Assembly: GCA_964643965.1 (NCBI GenBank)
Contig: CAZXVH010000003.1
Location: 1-64,000 of the forward strand
DNA from: GCA-2746795 sp964643965
Lineage (GTDB): Bacteria; Chloroflexota; Anaerolineae; Promineifilales; Promineifilaceae
Direction: 5' to 3'
Length of the DNA stretch: 64,000 nucleotides
The translations under genes were made by a program, and so were the position numbers. Of this stretch, positions 26,342-35,515 are shown one piece after another. The notes beneath the pieces were generated by a model, which saw nothing but the letters and a program-made list of their open reading frames with translations, had not been told where the DNA came from and did no database searches. How positions within the stretch are numbered: position 1 is the stretch's first letter; every line of letters starts with the position of its first letter.

Positions 26342-26639
26342 AAACTACTTCCCTATTCCCAAATTTGGCAAGCCAAAATTGATAAAGGCGCGAATCAGGC
26401 ATTTACCATAAAAGGGGTGATAAAAAATTGGATTTTGTCATGGAGTCAAGCCAATACTAGGGAAATATCCTTTCATCAATTCTTACACACGGGCAGGGCG
26501 GCGGGCCGTATCCAGAAAAAAAGGCACACTCCAGATGAAGTGTGCCCCATAACACTCTGTAACAGGTCACTAACAACTAAAACATGAATGGCGTTGAAAG
26601 CAGATGACTGCCTTCGACCCGTTCAGGCAGCGCCCAGGG
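26342..26639. other. Intergenic region between GT39 gene and gdh
   Basis: Apart from the terminator at 26515-26546 I see nothing clear. The half next to the GT39 start is AT-rich and probably carries its promoter on minus, but no hexamer pair stands out. Confidence 0.4.
26515..26546 (-). terminator. Rho-independent terminator after the first gdh
   Basis: On minus, GGCACACT and AGTGTGCC form a perfect 8-bp stem with an 8-nt loop, followed by seven T. It is about 95 bp past the stop of the 26640 gene. Confidence 0.88.
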
Positions 26640-27890
26640 CTATACCCAGCCGCGCAGCCGTACCGCCTCCGCTACCCGGTTAACAGCTACCAAATAAGCC
26701 GCCACCCGCGTATCTACTTTTTTGGCCTGGGCCATCTCATGCACCGCCGAAAATGCCGTAGTGATTTTATGATCCAGCCGTTCGTGGACCATCTCTTCCG
26801 TCCAATAAAACTGATAAGCATTTTGCACCATCTCAAAGTAGGAGACGATGACCCCGCCTGAATTACATAAAAAGTCAGGGATAATGTAAATGCCCTTGTC
26901 TGTGAGAATATCGCTGGCTTCAGGCGTGGTGGGGCCATTTGCAAACTCTGCCACGATTTTAGCTTTAACATTACCGGCATTTTGGCTGGTCAGCTGATTT
27001 TCGAGGGCGGCGGGAATCAAAATATCCACCTCCAGCGCCAACAACTCAGCATTGGTCATCGCATCAGTTCCCGGACAGTTGATAACCTTGCCAGTTTTCT
27101 GCATCTGGGCGCCGACCACATCGGGAGAGAGGCCATTGGCGTTATAGATAGCGCCAAATTCATCGCTCACCGCCACCACTTTCATGCCAAATAAATTATG
27201 GGCCAACTTGTGGGCAAAGCTGCCCACGTTACCATACCCTTGAATGGCGCAGGTGGCCCCTTCCAGGTTAATGCCTTTTAATTTGGCTGCCTCGCGGATG
27301 GTAAACAAGCCGCCCATGGCTGTGGCTGGGGGACGGCCGGCCGAACCACCCAACGGCTGTGGTTTGCCGGTGATGACGCCTGGTTCATGATGACCGGTCA
27401 GCACTTCATATTCATCCAGCATCCAGGACATGATTTGGGGATTGGTGTTCACGTCTGGCGCCGGGGAATCTTTGTGCAAACCGATATAACGAGCGGTATT
27501 GCGTATATAGCCTCGGCTAATTCTTTCCAGTTCTTCCGGCTGCATCTGGCGCGGATCACAAATGACGCCGCCTTTGCCCCCACCGAGCGGGATATCGGCA
27601 ACGGCCGTTTTCCAGGTCATCCAGGCCGCTAACGCCCGCACCGTATCAATGGTCTCGTTGGGGTGAAAGCGAATGCCCCCCTTGGCCGGGCCGCGGGCGT
27701 CATTGTACTGTACGCGGAAACCCTGGTAGATTTCCGTGCGTCCATCGTTCATCTTCACCGGAATGGTGAAATGAAATTCACGCATCGGCTGCCGCAGAAA
27801 GGCGTGCATGTCTGGGTCTAATTGCAAAACGGCGGCAGACTTATCTAATTGGGCCTGCGCAATGGTAAATGGGTTCAGATTTTCTGTCAT
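26640..27890 (-). CDS. gdhA: Glu/Leu/Phe/Val dehydrogenase, copy 1
   Basis: This enzyme catalyses oxidative deamination of glutamate (or a branched amino acid) with NAD(P). Visible are the substrate lysine region KGGIRFHPNETIDTVRALAAWMTWK, PLGGGKGGVICDP near residues 108-120 with the catalytic Asp, and the Rossmann loop QGYGNVGSFA near 225. The start MTENLNPFTIAQAQLD at 27890 matches the paralogue. The open frame upstream is spurious. At about 416 residues it is of the usual hexameric short type. It lies directly downstream of copy 2, about 220 bp apart, but with its own terminator. Confidence 0.94.
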   Translation of the reverse strand: MTENLNPFTIAQAQLDKSAAVLQLDPDMHAFLRQPMREFHFTIPVKMNDGRTEIYQGFRVQYNDARGPAKGGIRFHPNETIDTVRALAAWMTWKTAVADIPLGGGKGGVICDPRQMQPEELERISRGYIRNTARYIGLHKDSPAPDVNTNPQIMSWMLDEYEVLTGHHEPGVITGKPQPLGGSAGRPPATAMGGLFTIREAAKLKGINLEGATCAIQGYGNVGSFAHKLAHNLFGMKVVAVSDEFGAIYNANGLSPDVVGAQMQKTGKVINCPGTDAMTNAELLALEVDILIPAALENQLTSQNAGNVKAKIVAEFANGPTTPEASDILTDKGIYIIPDFLCNSGGVIVSYFEMVQNAYQFYWTEEMVHERLDHKITTAFSAVHEMAQAKKVDTRVAAYLVAVNRVAEAVRLRGWV

Positions 27891-28016
27891 GGGATTTGTT
27901 AAACTCCTTGGGAAATTAGGTTTGTAAAATACAATGGAAAGGCGTGTGGGATACGACCCTTCGCTCAAAACCTTTGATATGCCCCCAAGTGTCAACCATT
28001 CCAGGACCATTGTCAA

Positions 28017-28110
28017 GTGAATCAGGCCAATAGTCGTATGCCCCCCGCCACCGACACTCGGCTAATAAGACAACTCGACTATTCGACCACCCAACTATTT
28101 GACTGCCCGA
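28017..28110. repeat. 8-9-bp repeats between the two gdh genes
   Basis: At about 28066-28115 the sequence is made of loosely repeated units of the form CGACTATT, CGACCACCC, AACTATTT, GACTGCCC, GACTACCC. They are close in sequence to the GACTACAC/GACTATTT units inside the SAM-I riboswitch near 60030-60086. The block runs up to the stop codon of copy 2. Confidence 0.7.
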
Positions 28111-29364
28111 CTACCCCACCCAGCCGCGCAGCCGCACCGCCTGCGCCACCCGATCCACCGCCACCAGATAAGCCGCTATCCGATTGTTCACCTGTTTAGT
28201 CTGGGCCATGTGGTAAACCGCATGGTACGCCTGCATCATCTTCTGAGCCAGCCGTTCCTGCACAAGTTCTTCTGTCCAATAATATTGGTAGGCATTCTGC
28301 ACCATCTCAAAGTAAGAAACGGTGACGCCGCCAGCATTACACAAAAAGTCTGGCAAAACATAGACGCCATTTTGGTACAGCACTTTATCGGCGGGGGGCG
28401 TGGTGGGGCCGTTGGCTAATTCAGCGATCATCCTGGCTTTGATGCGGTCAGCATTTTGGGCGGTAATGGCGTTCTCCAGGGCGGCCGGCGCCAGCAAAGT
28501 CACATCCAGTTCCAGCAGCGCTTCATTGGTTAAGAAATCGGCGCCAGGAAAGTTGATGACGGAGCCAGTTATGGCCTTGTGCCGTTTCACGGCGGCGGCC
28601 TCTAAGCCCTGCCAGTTGACAATGCCCCCGCTAGAATCGCTCACGGCCACCACTTTCATGCCCAGCAGATCTTCGGCCAGAGCATGGAAGAAGGAACCGG
28701 CGTTGCCATATCCCTGAATGGCGCACGTCGCCCCCGCCAGATTGATGTCTAGCAGTTTGGCCGCTTCCTGAACAATGTAGACGCCGCCGCGAGCGGTGGC
28801 GTCACCGCGGCCGGCCGAACCACCCAGCGCCAGCGGTTTACCAGTTATCACGCCCGGCTCCCGACGGCCGACCAGAATTTCGTACTCATCCATCATCCAG
28901 GCCATAATTTGGGGGTTGGTATACACATCTGGGGCGGGCACATCCCGGGTAGCGCCCAGGTAGCGAGCAGCGCCACGCATGTAGCCCCGGCTTACTCGTT
29001 CTAATTCGGTCAAGGAAAGTTCACGAGGGTCACAGACAACGCCCCCTTTGCCACCGCCCAGAGGCACATCGACAACGGCCGTTTTCCAGGTCATCCAGGC
29101 CGATAAAGCTCGCACGGTATCAATCGTCTCCTGGGCGTGAAAGCGTAGGCCACCCTTGGCCGGGCCACGGGCATCATTGTATTGCACACGATAGCCTTTA
29201 AAAACACGAGTCTCGCCATCATCCATCTTCACCGGAATAGTGAAATGAAATTCGCGCATAGGTTCGCGCAAAAAGGCATGCATATCTGGATCAAGCTGCA
29301 ACAAAGCGGCGGCCTCATCCAACTGTGCCTGGGCAATGGCAAAGGGATTCAAATTTTCACTCAT
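28111..29364 (-). CDS. Glu/Leu/Phe/Val dehydrogenase, copy 2
   Basis: This is a close paralogue of the next gene, with the same start pattern (MSENLNPFAIAQAQLDEAA), GGKGGVVCDP, the WMTWK lysine region and QGYGNAGSFFHAL. The ATG at 29364 has a GGAGAACG ribosome binding site. In the cofactor loop it has GNAGS where copy 1 has GNVGS, and the loop contexts differ, so the two may differ in cofactor or substrate. Tandem duplication with divergence is the simplest explanation. Confidence 0.94.
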   Translation of the reverse strand: MSENLNPFAIAQAQLDEAAALLQLDPDMHAFLREPMREFHFTIPVKMDDGETRVFKGYRVQYNDARGPAKGGLRFHAQETIDTVRALSAWMTWKTAVVDVPLGGGKGGVVCDPRELSLTELERVSRGYMRGAARYLGATRDVPAPDVYTNPQIMAWMMDEYEILVGRREPGVITGKPLALGGSAGRGDATARGGVYIVQEAAKLLDINLAGATCAIQGYGNAGSFFHALAEDLLGMKVVAVSDSSGGIVNWQGLEAAAVKRHKAITGSVINFPGADFLTNEALLELDVTLLAPAALENAITAQNADRIKARMIAELANGPTTPPADKVLYQNGVYVLPDFLCNAGGVTVSYFEMVQNAYQYYWTEELVQERLAQKMMQAYHAVYHMAQTKQVNNRIAAYLVAVDRVAQAVRLRGWVG

Positions 29365-29510
29365 CACATCGTTCTCCTTTTGTGATGGAATGGCGGTGAC
29401 GCCGAACCATATCTTCTCTACCCAATCAGAATGGGCTTTGGTAAACTCGGGGGAGTATAACACCATCTATTTATTCTCATACGTCCTTACAAATGGGCGA
29501 CAAGGTTTTT

Positions 29511-30326
29511 ATGATGACACAACTCATTTCAGCATCTTTTCTGAGCGGTTTGGTCGCTTCCTTCGGTTTTTGGCGAGGCGCACTTTCCAAATCTGGCCTG
29601 GCAGGGGCCTGGCTGGTGGGCCTGCTTACCTTTGGCCTGGGTGGTTGGTTTTGGGGCTTGCTGTTAGGCATTTTCTTCTTCAGTTCCAGTTTCCTTTCAC
29701 GCTTTAAGGAAAGGGAGAAGCGTCAGGCCGCCGAAAAGTTTGAAAAAGGGCATCGGCGAGATATAGGCCAGGCGCTCGCCAACGGAGGCGTGGGCGCTCT
29801 GATTGCGCTGCTCAACGCCCTCATCCCGTCGCCTGCCTGGTATTTCATGTTTACGGGGGCGATGGCCACGGTGACGGCCGATACCTGGGCTACGGAAGTG
29901 GGCGTCCTCAGCCAAAGCCCGCCCCGCCTGATCACCACCGGCGCGGTGGTGGAGGTGGGCACATCTGGCGGTATTTCTCCGTTGGGAACGGCCGTTTCCA
30001 CAGTGGCTGGTCTCATTATTGGGCTGGCAGCGGCCTTGTTGGGGCGCAAAAAAGCAGTCTGGCTGTTTGCGCTCGTCGGCGTGGTGAGTGGGCTGTGTGG
30101 TTCTCTGTTTGACAGCTTGCTTGGCGCCACCGTGCAGCAAATTTTTTACTGCGATACTTGCCAAAAAGAGACCGAACGCAAGCTGCATAAATGTGGTACA
30201 GAAACCCGTCCCATTCGCGGCTACGCCTGGCTCAACAATGATATGGTCAATTTGCTGGCTTCCCTGATGGGCGGTATAGTCGCCCTCTTGCTCTGGCTGT
30301 TATTAAGGAGAAAAGCGGCAACGTAA
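29511..30326 (+). CDS. DUF92 family integral membrane protein
   Basis: The protein has about six membrane segments. The motif TADTWATEVGVLS near residue 120-135 and GTSGGISPLGT are characteristic of DUF92 (TIGR00297). Related plant proteins have been linked to phytyl-phosphate kinase activity, but the bacterial role is not established. The ATG at 29511 has AAGG 5 nt upstream. A Cys-containing loop (CDTCQKETERKLHKCG) lies near 220-235. It is divergent from gdh copy 2 and followed by a WD40 gene on plus. Confidence 0.85.
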   Translation: MMTQLISASFLSGLVASFGFWRGALSKSGLAGAWLVGLLTFGLGGWFWGLLLGIFFFSSSFLSRFKEREKRQAAEKFEKGHRRDIGQALANGGVGALIALLNALIPSPAWYFMFTGAMATVTADTWATEVGVLSQSPPRLITTGAVVEVGTSGGISPLGTAVSTVAGLIIGLAAALLGRKKAVWLFALVGVVSGLCGSLFDSLLGATVQQIFYCDTCQKETERKLHKCGTETRPIRGYAWLNNDMVNLLASLMGGIVALLLWLLLRRKAAT

Positions 30327-30332
30327 CAAGGT

Positions 30333-30392
30333 GGCGCTTCGACAAGCTTAGCGACCGGTGACGCTTTGACGAGCTTAGCCACCGGTGACAAT
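30333..30392. repeat. Two tandem 27-bp repeats
   Basis: GCTTCGACAAGCTTAGCGAC and GCTTTGACGAGCTTAGCCAC, each followed by CGGTGAC, lie head to tail between the DUF92 and WD40 genes. Four mismatches separate the copies. Further on, loose AATCCAC/AATCCAA heptamers lead to the WD40 start. Confidence 0.75.
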
Positions 30393-30440
30393 ACTCTGCA
30401 ACCCCGCAATCCACAATCCAAAATCCTGCAACCCTAATCC

Positions 30441-31370
30441 ATGAAAAAAGAAACCTGTCCCCCCGGATTTAAGTTACGCCATATTCTGAAGGCGAGTAAC
30501 CGCGCCATAACGAGAGTGGCCTGGTCGCCTGACGGCCGTTTACTGGCCTCTGCTTCTTATGATCAAACAGTGCGTCTGTGGGACGCGGAAACCGGCAAAG
30601 AAATTCGGGAAATCCTGGGTTACAGCGGTTCTGTGTTCACAGTGGCCTGGTCGCCGGACGGCAATTTTGTGCTGTCGGCTTCCAAAAACGTGGTGAAAAT
30701 TTGGGATGTGGCCGGCGCAGAACGGCCGCGCACCTTATACGGTCACAAAGATTATGTGTACGCCGTCGCTATGACGCCAGACGGCCGTACCATCGTTTCC
30801 GGCGCGTATGACAAAACCATCAAAGTGTGGGATTTCGCCAGTGGGGAAAATAGGGCGACGCTCTATGGGCATAACGGCCGTGTCAACGACCTGGTGATCA
30901 GCAGTGATTCTCGCCGCGCCTACTCTGCGGCCGGCGACAGTCTGATTATAGTGTGGGATATTGACCAGCAGCGTGAATATAAAACGCTGCGCGGCCACAC
31001 GGGTGAAGTCCACGCCCTGGCTTTAAGCCACAACGACGCCCTGCTCGCCTCCGCCTCTTATGACCACTCTATCCACATCTGGCAGCCGGACAGTGGCGAC
31101 CTGATCACCACCCTTTTTGCGCACAGCAAACCGATTACCGGCGTCTCCTTTTCCGCAGACGGGCGGCTGCTGGCTACTAAATCGGTTGATGGCACGGTGC
31201 GTCTCTGGCGCTGCGCCGATTGGGAGACGGTGGCTGTTTTAGCGGAACCTCACTCCACATTTGCTTTTTCCGGCTTGGCGTTTCAGCCGGGCGGTTCTCA
31301 ACTGGCAACATTGGGTGAGAAAGACAGGGTCATTCGCTTGTGGGAACTGAATGATGATACCTGGCTTTAA
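30441..31370 (+). CDS. WD40-repeat beta-propeller protein
   Basis: About seven WD40 repeats fill the protein. Clear units include VAWSPDGRLLASASYDQTVRLWD, AMTPDGRTIVSGAYDKTIKVWDF and LSHNDALLASASYDHSIHIWQ. There is no signal peptide or membrane segment, so it should be a cytosolic interaction platform. One propeller with no fused kinase or effector domain is seen. Partners are unknown, as the neighbours are not functionally linked. Assignment to the fold is firm; the biological role is not. Confidence 0.9.
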   Translation: MKKETCPPGFKLRHILKASNRAITRVAWSPDGRLLASASYDQTVRLWDAETGKEIREILGYSGSVFTVAWSPDGNFVLSASKNVVKIWDVAGAERPRTLYGHKDYVYAVAMTPDGRTIVSGAYDKTIKVWDFASGENRATLYGHNGRVNDLVISSDSRRAYSAAGDSLIIVWDIDQQREYKTLRGHTGEVHALALSHNDALLASASYDHSIHIWQPDSGDLITTLFAHSKPITGVSFSADGRLLATKSVDGTVRLWRCADWETVAVLAEPHSTFAFSGLAFQPGGSQLATLGEKDRVIRLWELNDDTWL

Positions 31371-31381
31371 GCCAGCCACGT

Positions 31382-31900
31382 TCAACTAATCCACTGAACG
31401 CCAGTTGTACCTGTCACCGCCCAACCCGACTCCGTTTCCTCTAACACAAACGTTTGCCCGCCAGCTGCTAAATTAGCAACGTAGATGCTGCCGGAAACGA
31501 GCAATGTACCATCTACCTGTGGGTGAATATTGCCCAGGGTGATGATGACGCCATCTCCCTCAACCTGACCATCTGCCGTGATTGGTACATCAGAACGGCC
31601 GTTTACCCACACCACGTCCGCTGGCAACTCAGCCAACCCAGTCACAATTGCTTGCTGCGTTGCTTCGTCGATGGTCTGCGCAGGCTGCTGCTCAATGTTG
31701 GGATCGCCCACGCTGTCATCCGTCTGGCTGAGCAGGTAGACCAACGGCGGCTGCAAAGTGCCGCCAAAGGTGTCGTCTACGGTGTAAATTTGATTGATAA
31801 CAGCCGTGTACACCTCTGCTTCATTAAAAGCAGTTGGTTTGGAAACGGCCGTGCAAGCGGCCAGGCTCATCAGTAGTAAAACAAACAGGATTCGTTTCAT
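31382..31900 (-). CDS. Putative lipoprotein, 172 residues
   Basis: The N-terminus MKRILFVLLLMSLAAC is a lipoprotein signal with lipobox LAAC, so the mature protein is anchored through Cys16. The rest is small and acidic, with short beta strands (GDGVIITLGNIHPQVDGTLLVSGS) ending in a Trp-containing VTGTTGVQWIS. I do not recognise a domain. It lies 28 bp downstream of the VIT/VWA gene and may serve the same surface process. Confidence 0.8.
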   Translation of the reverse strand: MKRILFVLLLMSLAACTAVSKPTAFNEAEVYTAVINQIYTVDDTFGGTLQPPLVYLLSQTDDSVGDPNIEQQPAQTIDEATQQAIVTGLAELPADVVWVNGRSDVPITADGQVEGDGVIITLGNIHPQVDGTLLVSGSIYVANLAAGGQTFVLEETESGWAVTGTTGVQWIS

Positions 31901-31928
31901 TTTCTATCTCCATTTCAGCGCTTCGCGT

Positions 31929-34289
31929 TTAGCTATTTCTCCTCCGTTTCAATCCCACCAACCCAGTCACGATAAACAGTGGCATGAGCATGGCTGTGCC
32001 ACAAATACCGGTCGAAAAATCGCCAGTTTCTGGTTTGGCGTCGGCAGGTTGGAGGTCTGGGTCTGCGTTGATGGATGGTACGGTTGGGGCGGGGGAAACG
32101 GCCGTTTCTCCCACATCCACCTTATCCACTTCCGGCAACACAACCGTCTCCGCGCCGCCAGACGTTACCGTTTCATACACCTGTCCTTCATAGACCACCA
32201 ACACATTCTGGCCCAGGGCAAAGTATGGGCCCAGTTCCGGGGCAGCCGCCAGCAGATCGAAGTAGGTATCGCTGGCAAAGCTGACGGGCTGCGGCGTTTG
32301 TGTTTCGGGGTCAAAGGTGGTGTCGGTATAACGGCCGTTGCGCAGCACAAACGTCTTGCTGCCCACCACCCGAATCGCCTCATCTACCGCTATCTCGCCA
32401 TCCGTCTTCTCGGCATTTGTGGAGGGCAGCGCCAGCGGCGCTTCCGCCGCCGCCATATCGGCCGAAACGGCCGCTTCTGCTACCATCTCCTGCGACGCCT
32501 CACGAGTGACCTCAATCGCCGCCCCCGCCGCAATATTCGTGCGCCCCGATTGCGTGAAAATGTCATCTTCCTCGATGAGATAGCTCGTGTAAGGCGTTAT
32601 CACTCCATAGCGAATGCTCAAATTGACCACACTCTGCACCAGTTCCGCGTTATCGCCATGCAACCGAATCTCGCGCAGCAAATGGCCGATGGCGCGGGTG
32701 GCCCACAAGCGCGGAATGAAATCATCGCCGCCACGAGTGCGGAACAGATTGTCCTCATATACAAATTCCTGCGGCTCCCCATTGACTGTGCCATTCAGAG
32801 TAATCGTGGCTGGCCCGCCTTCACGGTAACGCCCCGTCAGCACCAACTGATTGCCGGCAAACAGGTCAGGCAGCGTATCGGGATACAGTTGCTCCACCAC
32901 AATGCCGTCAAAATCTAGGGAAATATCAGATAGTACCGGCGCACTCACTTTGGCAAAGAAACTGCTCACCGCTTCATCAATGGCTTGAAACGGCCGGACA
33001 TAGGTCGTCGTGCCGCGATGATTTTCCGCCAGGGCATCCAGCAAGTTCGGATCCAGGTCATCGCCCACGCCAAAGACAAAAATACGAGCGTTGCGCGGCA
33101 GCGCTTGTTTGACGGCGTCCAGCAGCAGCGGCGTATCGGTAATGCCTTCCGTCGCCAAGCCATCCGTCAAAAAGGTGATCGTGGTAGGACGTTGCTCATC
33201 CACCAGATTGGCCGCTTCCAAAAGCGCCTGGCTGATATTGGTGCCGCCAACTGCCTCCAGACTGTTGATGAAACTGCCTACGCCATCCGAATTCTCAGCG
33301 GAAACCAACGCTGGCTCATACAGCCGCACCCCCGTCGAAAACGATACCATATTGAAGCGATCTTCTGGGTTTAGATGCTCAACAATATATCGTGCCGCCT
33401 CCTGCGCCTGCGCCATTTTCTCCCCTTCCATGCTGCCTGAGGTATCCATGACCACGATCACATCTTTGGCGATCACTTCGTCCACCACCACGCTGGGCGC
33501 CACCAGCAACGTGAAAAATCCATCCTGGTCGGCCTCTTTATAACTGAGCAAATTCAGGCCAATCTCTTCCAGCGAGACAGTGACGTACAGTTCAAAATCA
33601 GTGTCGGCGACCACATCGCTGTCTTCATAGCCCACCACCGCTTTAAAATCACCCTCGCGGCTGATGGCAACGGGATGGCTGGGCGAGTAGATGGCGCGTA
33701 TGGCCTCGTCGGAAAGCAGTTCTACGCGGATGCTCTGGTTTTCCAGCGGGGCGTTGGTATACAGGTCGGTTGACTGCGGGTAAACGTAATGGATGACGCC
33801 GTTGTCGGCGGGCAGCAGTTGGGTGTATTCGATTTCGATGCGCCGCTCGTCGTGCGCTGGAATGGGGAAGACGTTGGCCTGGATGGCTTGTGTGCCCACA
33901 TATTCCAACAGCGCTGGATCACGCAGTTGGCGCACGATTTCATCATAAATTTGCCGCGCTTCATCTTTCTCCAGGATTTTGGCTTCGATGGGCTGACCAT
34001 CGACCCACATGGTAAGTTGGCTCACCGCCGCCCCTTCGGGCAGGGGAAAGAGATACGCGCCTTCCAGCAGCCAGTCGTTATCGTTGACGAATAGCTGCTC
34101 AATGTGGGTGGTGGCGATTTGGTTGTCGATGTGGGTTTCCACGCGCTGGTATTCGATAGTCAGGCCATCGACATTCCAGATGGGGGGCATCGGTTCGGGG
34201 AGAATAGGCTCGTCTTGGGCAACGGCCGTTCCTACCACACTCATCATAAATACAAATATCGTCAGGAAAAGAGCAATCGTTTTTCTCAT
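31929..34289 (-). CDS. Secreted VIT and VWA domain protein with C-terminal anchor
   Basis: A signal peptide lies at residues 1-24. The VIT domain (about 40-165) includes YLFPLPEGAAVSQLTMWVDG and the IYDEIVRQLRDPALLEYV segment. The VWA domain (about 275-445) has the metal site DTSGSMEG near 282-289. A Thr/Pro-rich linker is followed by PETGDFSTGICGTAMLMP, a hydrophobic stretch and KRRRNS. This last part resembles a C-terminal sorting signal with a Cys. Such proteins are related to inter-alpha-trypsin inhibitor heavy chains and act in adhesion or surface binding. Length 786 is ordinary for this type. Confidence 0.9.
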   Translation of the reverse strand: MRKTIALFLTIFVFMMSVVGTAVAQDEPILPEPMPPIWNVDGLTIEYQRVETHIDNQIATTHIEQLFVNDNDWLLEGAYLFPLPEGAAVSQLTMWVDGQPIEAKILEKDEARQIYDEIVRQLRDPALLEYVGTQAIQANVFPIPAHDERRIEIEYTQLLPADNGVIHYVYPQSTDLYTNAPLENQSIRVELLSDEAIRAIYSPSHPVAISREGDFKAVVGYEDSDVVADTDFELYVTVSLEEIGLNLLSYKEADQDGFFTLLVAPSVVVDEVIAKDVIVVMDTSGSMEGEKMAQAQEAARYIVEHLNPEDRFNMVSFSTGVRLYEPALVSAENSDGVGSFINSLEAVGGTNISQALLEAANLVDEQRPTTITFLTDGLATEGITDTPLLLDAVKQALPRNARIFVFGVGDDLDPNLLDALAENHRGTTTYVRPFQAIDEAVSSFFAKVSAPVLSDISLDFDGIVVEQLYPDTLPDLFAGNQLVLTGRYREGGPATITLNGTVNGEPQEFVYEDNLFRTRGGDDFIPRLWATRAIGHLLREIRLHGDNAELVQSVVNLSIRYGVITPYTSYLIEEDDIFTQSGRTNIAAGAAIEVTREASQEMVAEAAVSADMAAAEAPLALPSTNAEKTDGEIAVDEAIRVVGSKTFVLRNGRYTDTTFDPETQTPQPVSFASDTYFDLLAAAPELGPYFALGQNVLVVYEGQVYETVTSGGAETVVLPEVDKVDVGETAVSPAPTVPSINADPDLQPADAKPETGDFSTGICGTAMLMPLFIVTGLVGLKRRRNS

Positions 34290-34451
34290 GGCAAATGCCT
34301 CCTAAACGTAGCAATTTCACGGTCTATGCTTAAAAGACGCTGCCAAAGAGAAAAAAGTTCCAACTTTAATTTAAGAGCAGGAACATAGAGGAGTCACAGA
34401 AATGCACAGAAAGTTCGGGGAGAAATCTTCTTTTCTCCGCGTCCTCTGCGG
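34290..34451. other. Spacer with a CTCCGCGTCCTCTGCGGTTA-type sequence
   Basis: The half next to the cysteine synthase stop (34435-34455) carries the CTCTGCGGTTAAAG sequence often seen as a dispersed extragenic repeat in large bacterial genomes, together with ACAGAAATGCACAGAAAG. A related CTCTGTCTCCGCGTTGAA stretch occurs near 61610. No gene is visible. Confidence 0.4.
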
Positions 34452-35372
34452 TTAAAGATTTTGAGGCGCATCTGGCAGCACCGTAACCACACGGCCGTAT
34501 GCCAGGGTACGGGCATGGTTGACGGCCGCCGCCACAGCGGCCGCCGCAGAGGAACCCACTTCAATGCCTTCACACATTGCCAACATCTCTTGCATAGCGT
34601 CGGCTTCGGCGCGGGTGATGAACAGGGCGGCGTCGGCCACGTTCTCATTGTAGATGGCCGGACGAATGGCGCTGGGCAGGTGCTTCAAGCCTTTGATGCC
34701 CTCTTTGGCGCTGGCCGGCTGCACGGCAATACAGCGAACATCTGGATTGAACGCGCGTAAACGGCGGGCTGTGCCAATAAAAGTGCCGCTAGAGCCAAGC
34801 ACTGCCACAAAATCTGTCACCTGGCCTGGCGTTTGCGCCCAGATTTCAGGGGCCATCGTTTCGTAGTAAGCCTGCCAGTTGGCAGGATTGTCGTATTGAC
34901 GGGCGTAGAACAAAGTGGGGTCCGCCTGGGCAATCTGGCGGGCGGCGCGGATAGCGCCATCGGAACCGTCTGCACCAGCGGTGACAATCACTTGTGCGCC
35001 GAGGCGGCGCAGCTGCGCGATGCGGTTTGCGCCGGCGCTTTCAGGAACGCAAAGCAGCGTTTTGTAGCCGCGTGTTTTGCCCAGCAAGGCGTAAGCCAGC
35101 GCCATGTTGCCAGAGCTGGCGTCCAGCAAGGTCATACCCGGCCATAACTGCCCGTTTTCTTCGGCAGCCCGGATGATGTGCAAGGCGGCGCGATCTTTGA
35201 CGGAGCCGCTGGGGTTGAACCATTCGGCTTTGGCATACAGTTGCACGGTTTCAGGGAGGTTGAGGACAACGGCCGTTTGCTTCAAATGCAGCAGCGGGGT
35301 GTTGCCGACCTGGCTTTCCAGGCTGCGTGATAAATAGAAATCAGTTCGTTGGGGTGTGAGTAAATTAAGCAT
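34452..35372 (-). CDS. PLP-dependent cysteine synthase family protein
   Basis: A fold-type II PLP enzyme, probably O-acetylserine sulfhydrylase. It shows the PLP lysine motif NPSGSVKDRAALHII near residues 52-66, the substrate loop DASSGNMALAYALLG, and the phosphate-binding GSSGTFIGTARRL near 190-202. Length 306 is that of CysK/CysM. Cystathionine beta-synthase-like or Thr/Ser-type activity cannot be excluded. It is a single gene, upstream of the VIT gene on the same strand with a 160 bp gap. Confidence 0.85.
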   Translation of the reverse strand: MLNLLTPQRTDFYLSRSLESQVGNTPLLHLKQTAVVLNLPETVQLYAKAEWFNPSGSVKDRAALHIIRAAEENGQLWPGMTLLDASSGNMALAYALLGKTRGYKTLLCVPESAGANRIAQLRRLGAQVIVTAGADGSDGAIRAARQIAQADPTLFYARQYDNPANWQAYYETMAPEIWAQTPGQVTDFVAVLGSSGTFIGTARRLRAFNPDVRCIAVQPASAKEGIKGLKHLPSAIRPAIYNENVADAALFITRAEADAMQEMLAMCEGIEVGSSAAAAVAAAVNHARTLAYGRVVTVLPDAPQNL

Positions 35373-35424
35373 GTGGGTAAGTATAGGAACCCGCCTGGGC
35401 CACGACCAGCAACATGCAAAACAT

Positions 35425-35460
35425 TCATAATTTCTATAATATGTATAGATTATTTCTATA
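35425..35460 (-). promoter_or_regulatory. AT-rich direct repeats upstream of the cysteine synthase gene
   Basis: On minus, TATAGAAATAATC and TATAGAAATTATG lie about 20 bp apart in a very AT-rich stretch between the terminator of the upstream gene and the cysteine synthase start. They may hold the -10 region and an operator. No convincing -35 is seen. Confidence 0.35.
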
Positions 35461-35497
35461 AAAAGAGCCTAAAGATTTTTAGAAACCTTTAGGCTCT
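35456..35497 (-). terminator. Rho-independent terminator
   Basis: On minus, AGAGCCTAAAG and CTTTAGGCTCT form a perfect 11-bp stem with a 12-nt loop, followed by TTTTTA. It lies just past the stop of the 35516 lipoprotein gene. Confidence 0.9.
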
Positions 35498-35515
35498 GGG
35501 CGGGTGGCTGCTTTC

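Noticed and set aside
31794..32918. A 374-codon open frame on plus
   Set aside because: Antisense to the VIT/VWA gene and lipoprotein gene. Its composition is typical of a shadow frame and it has no domain.
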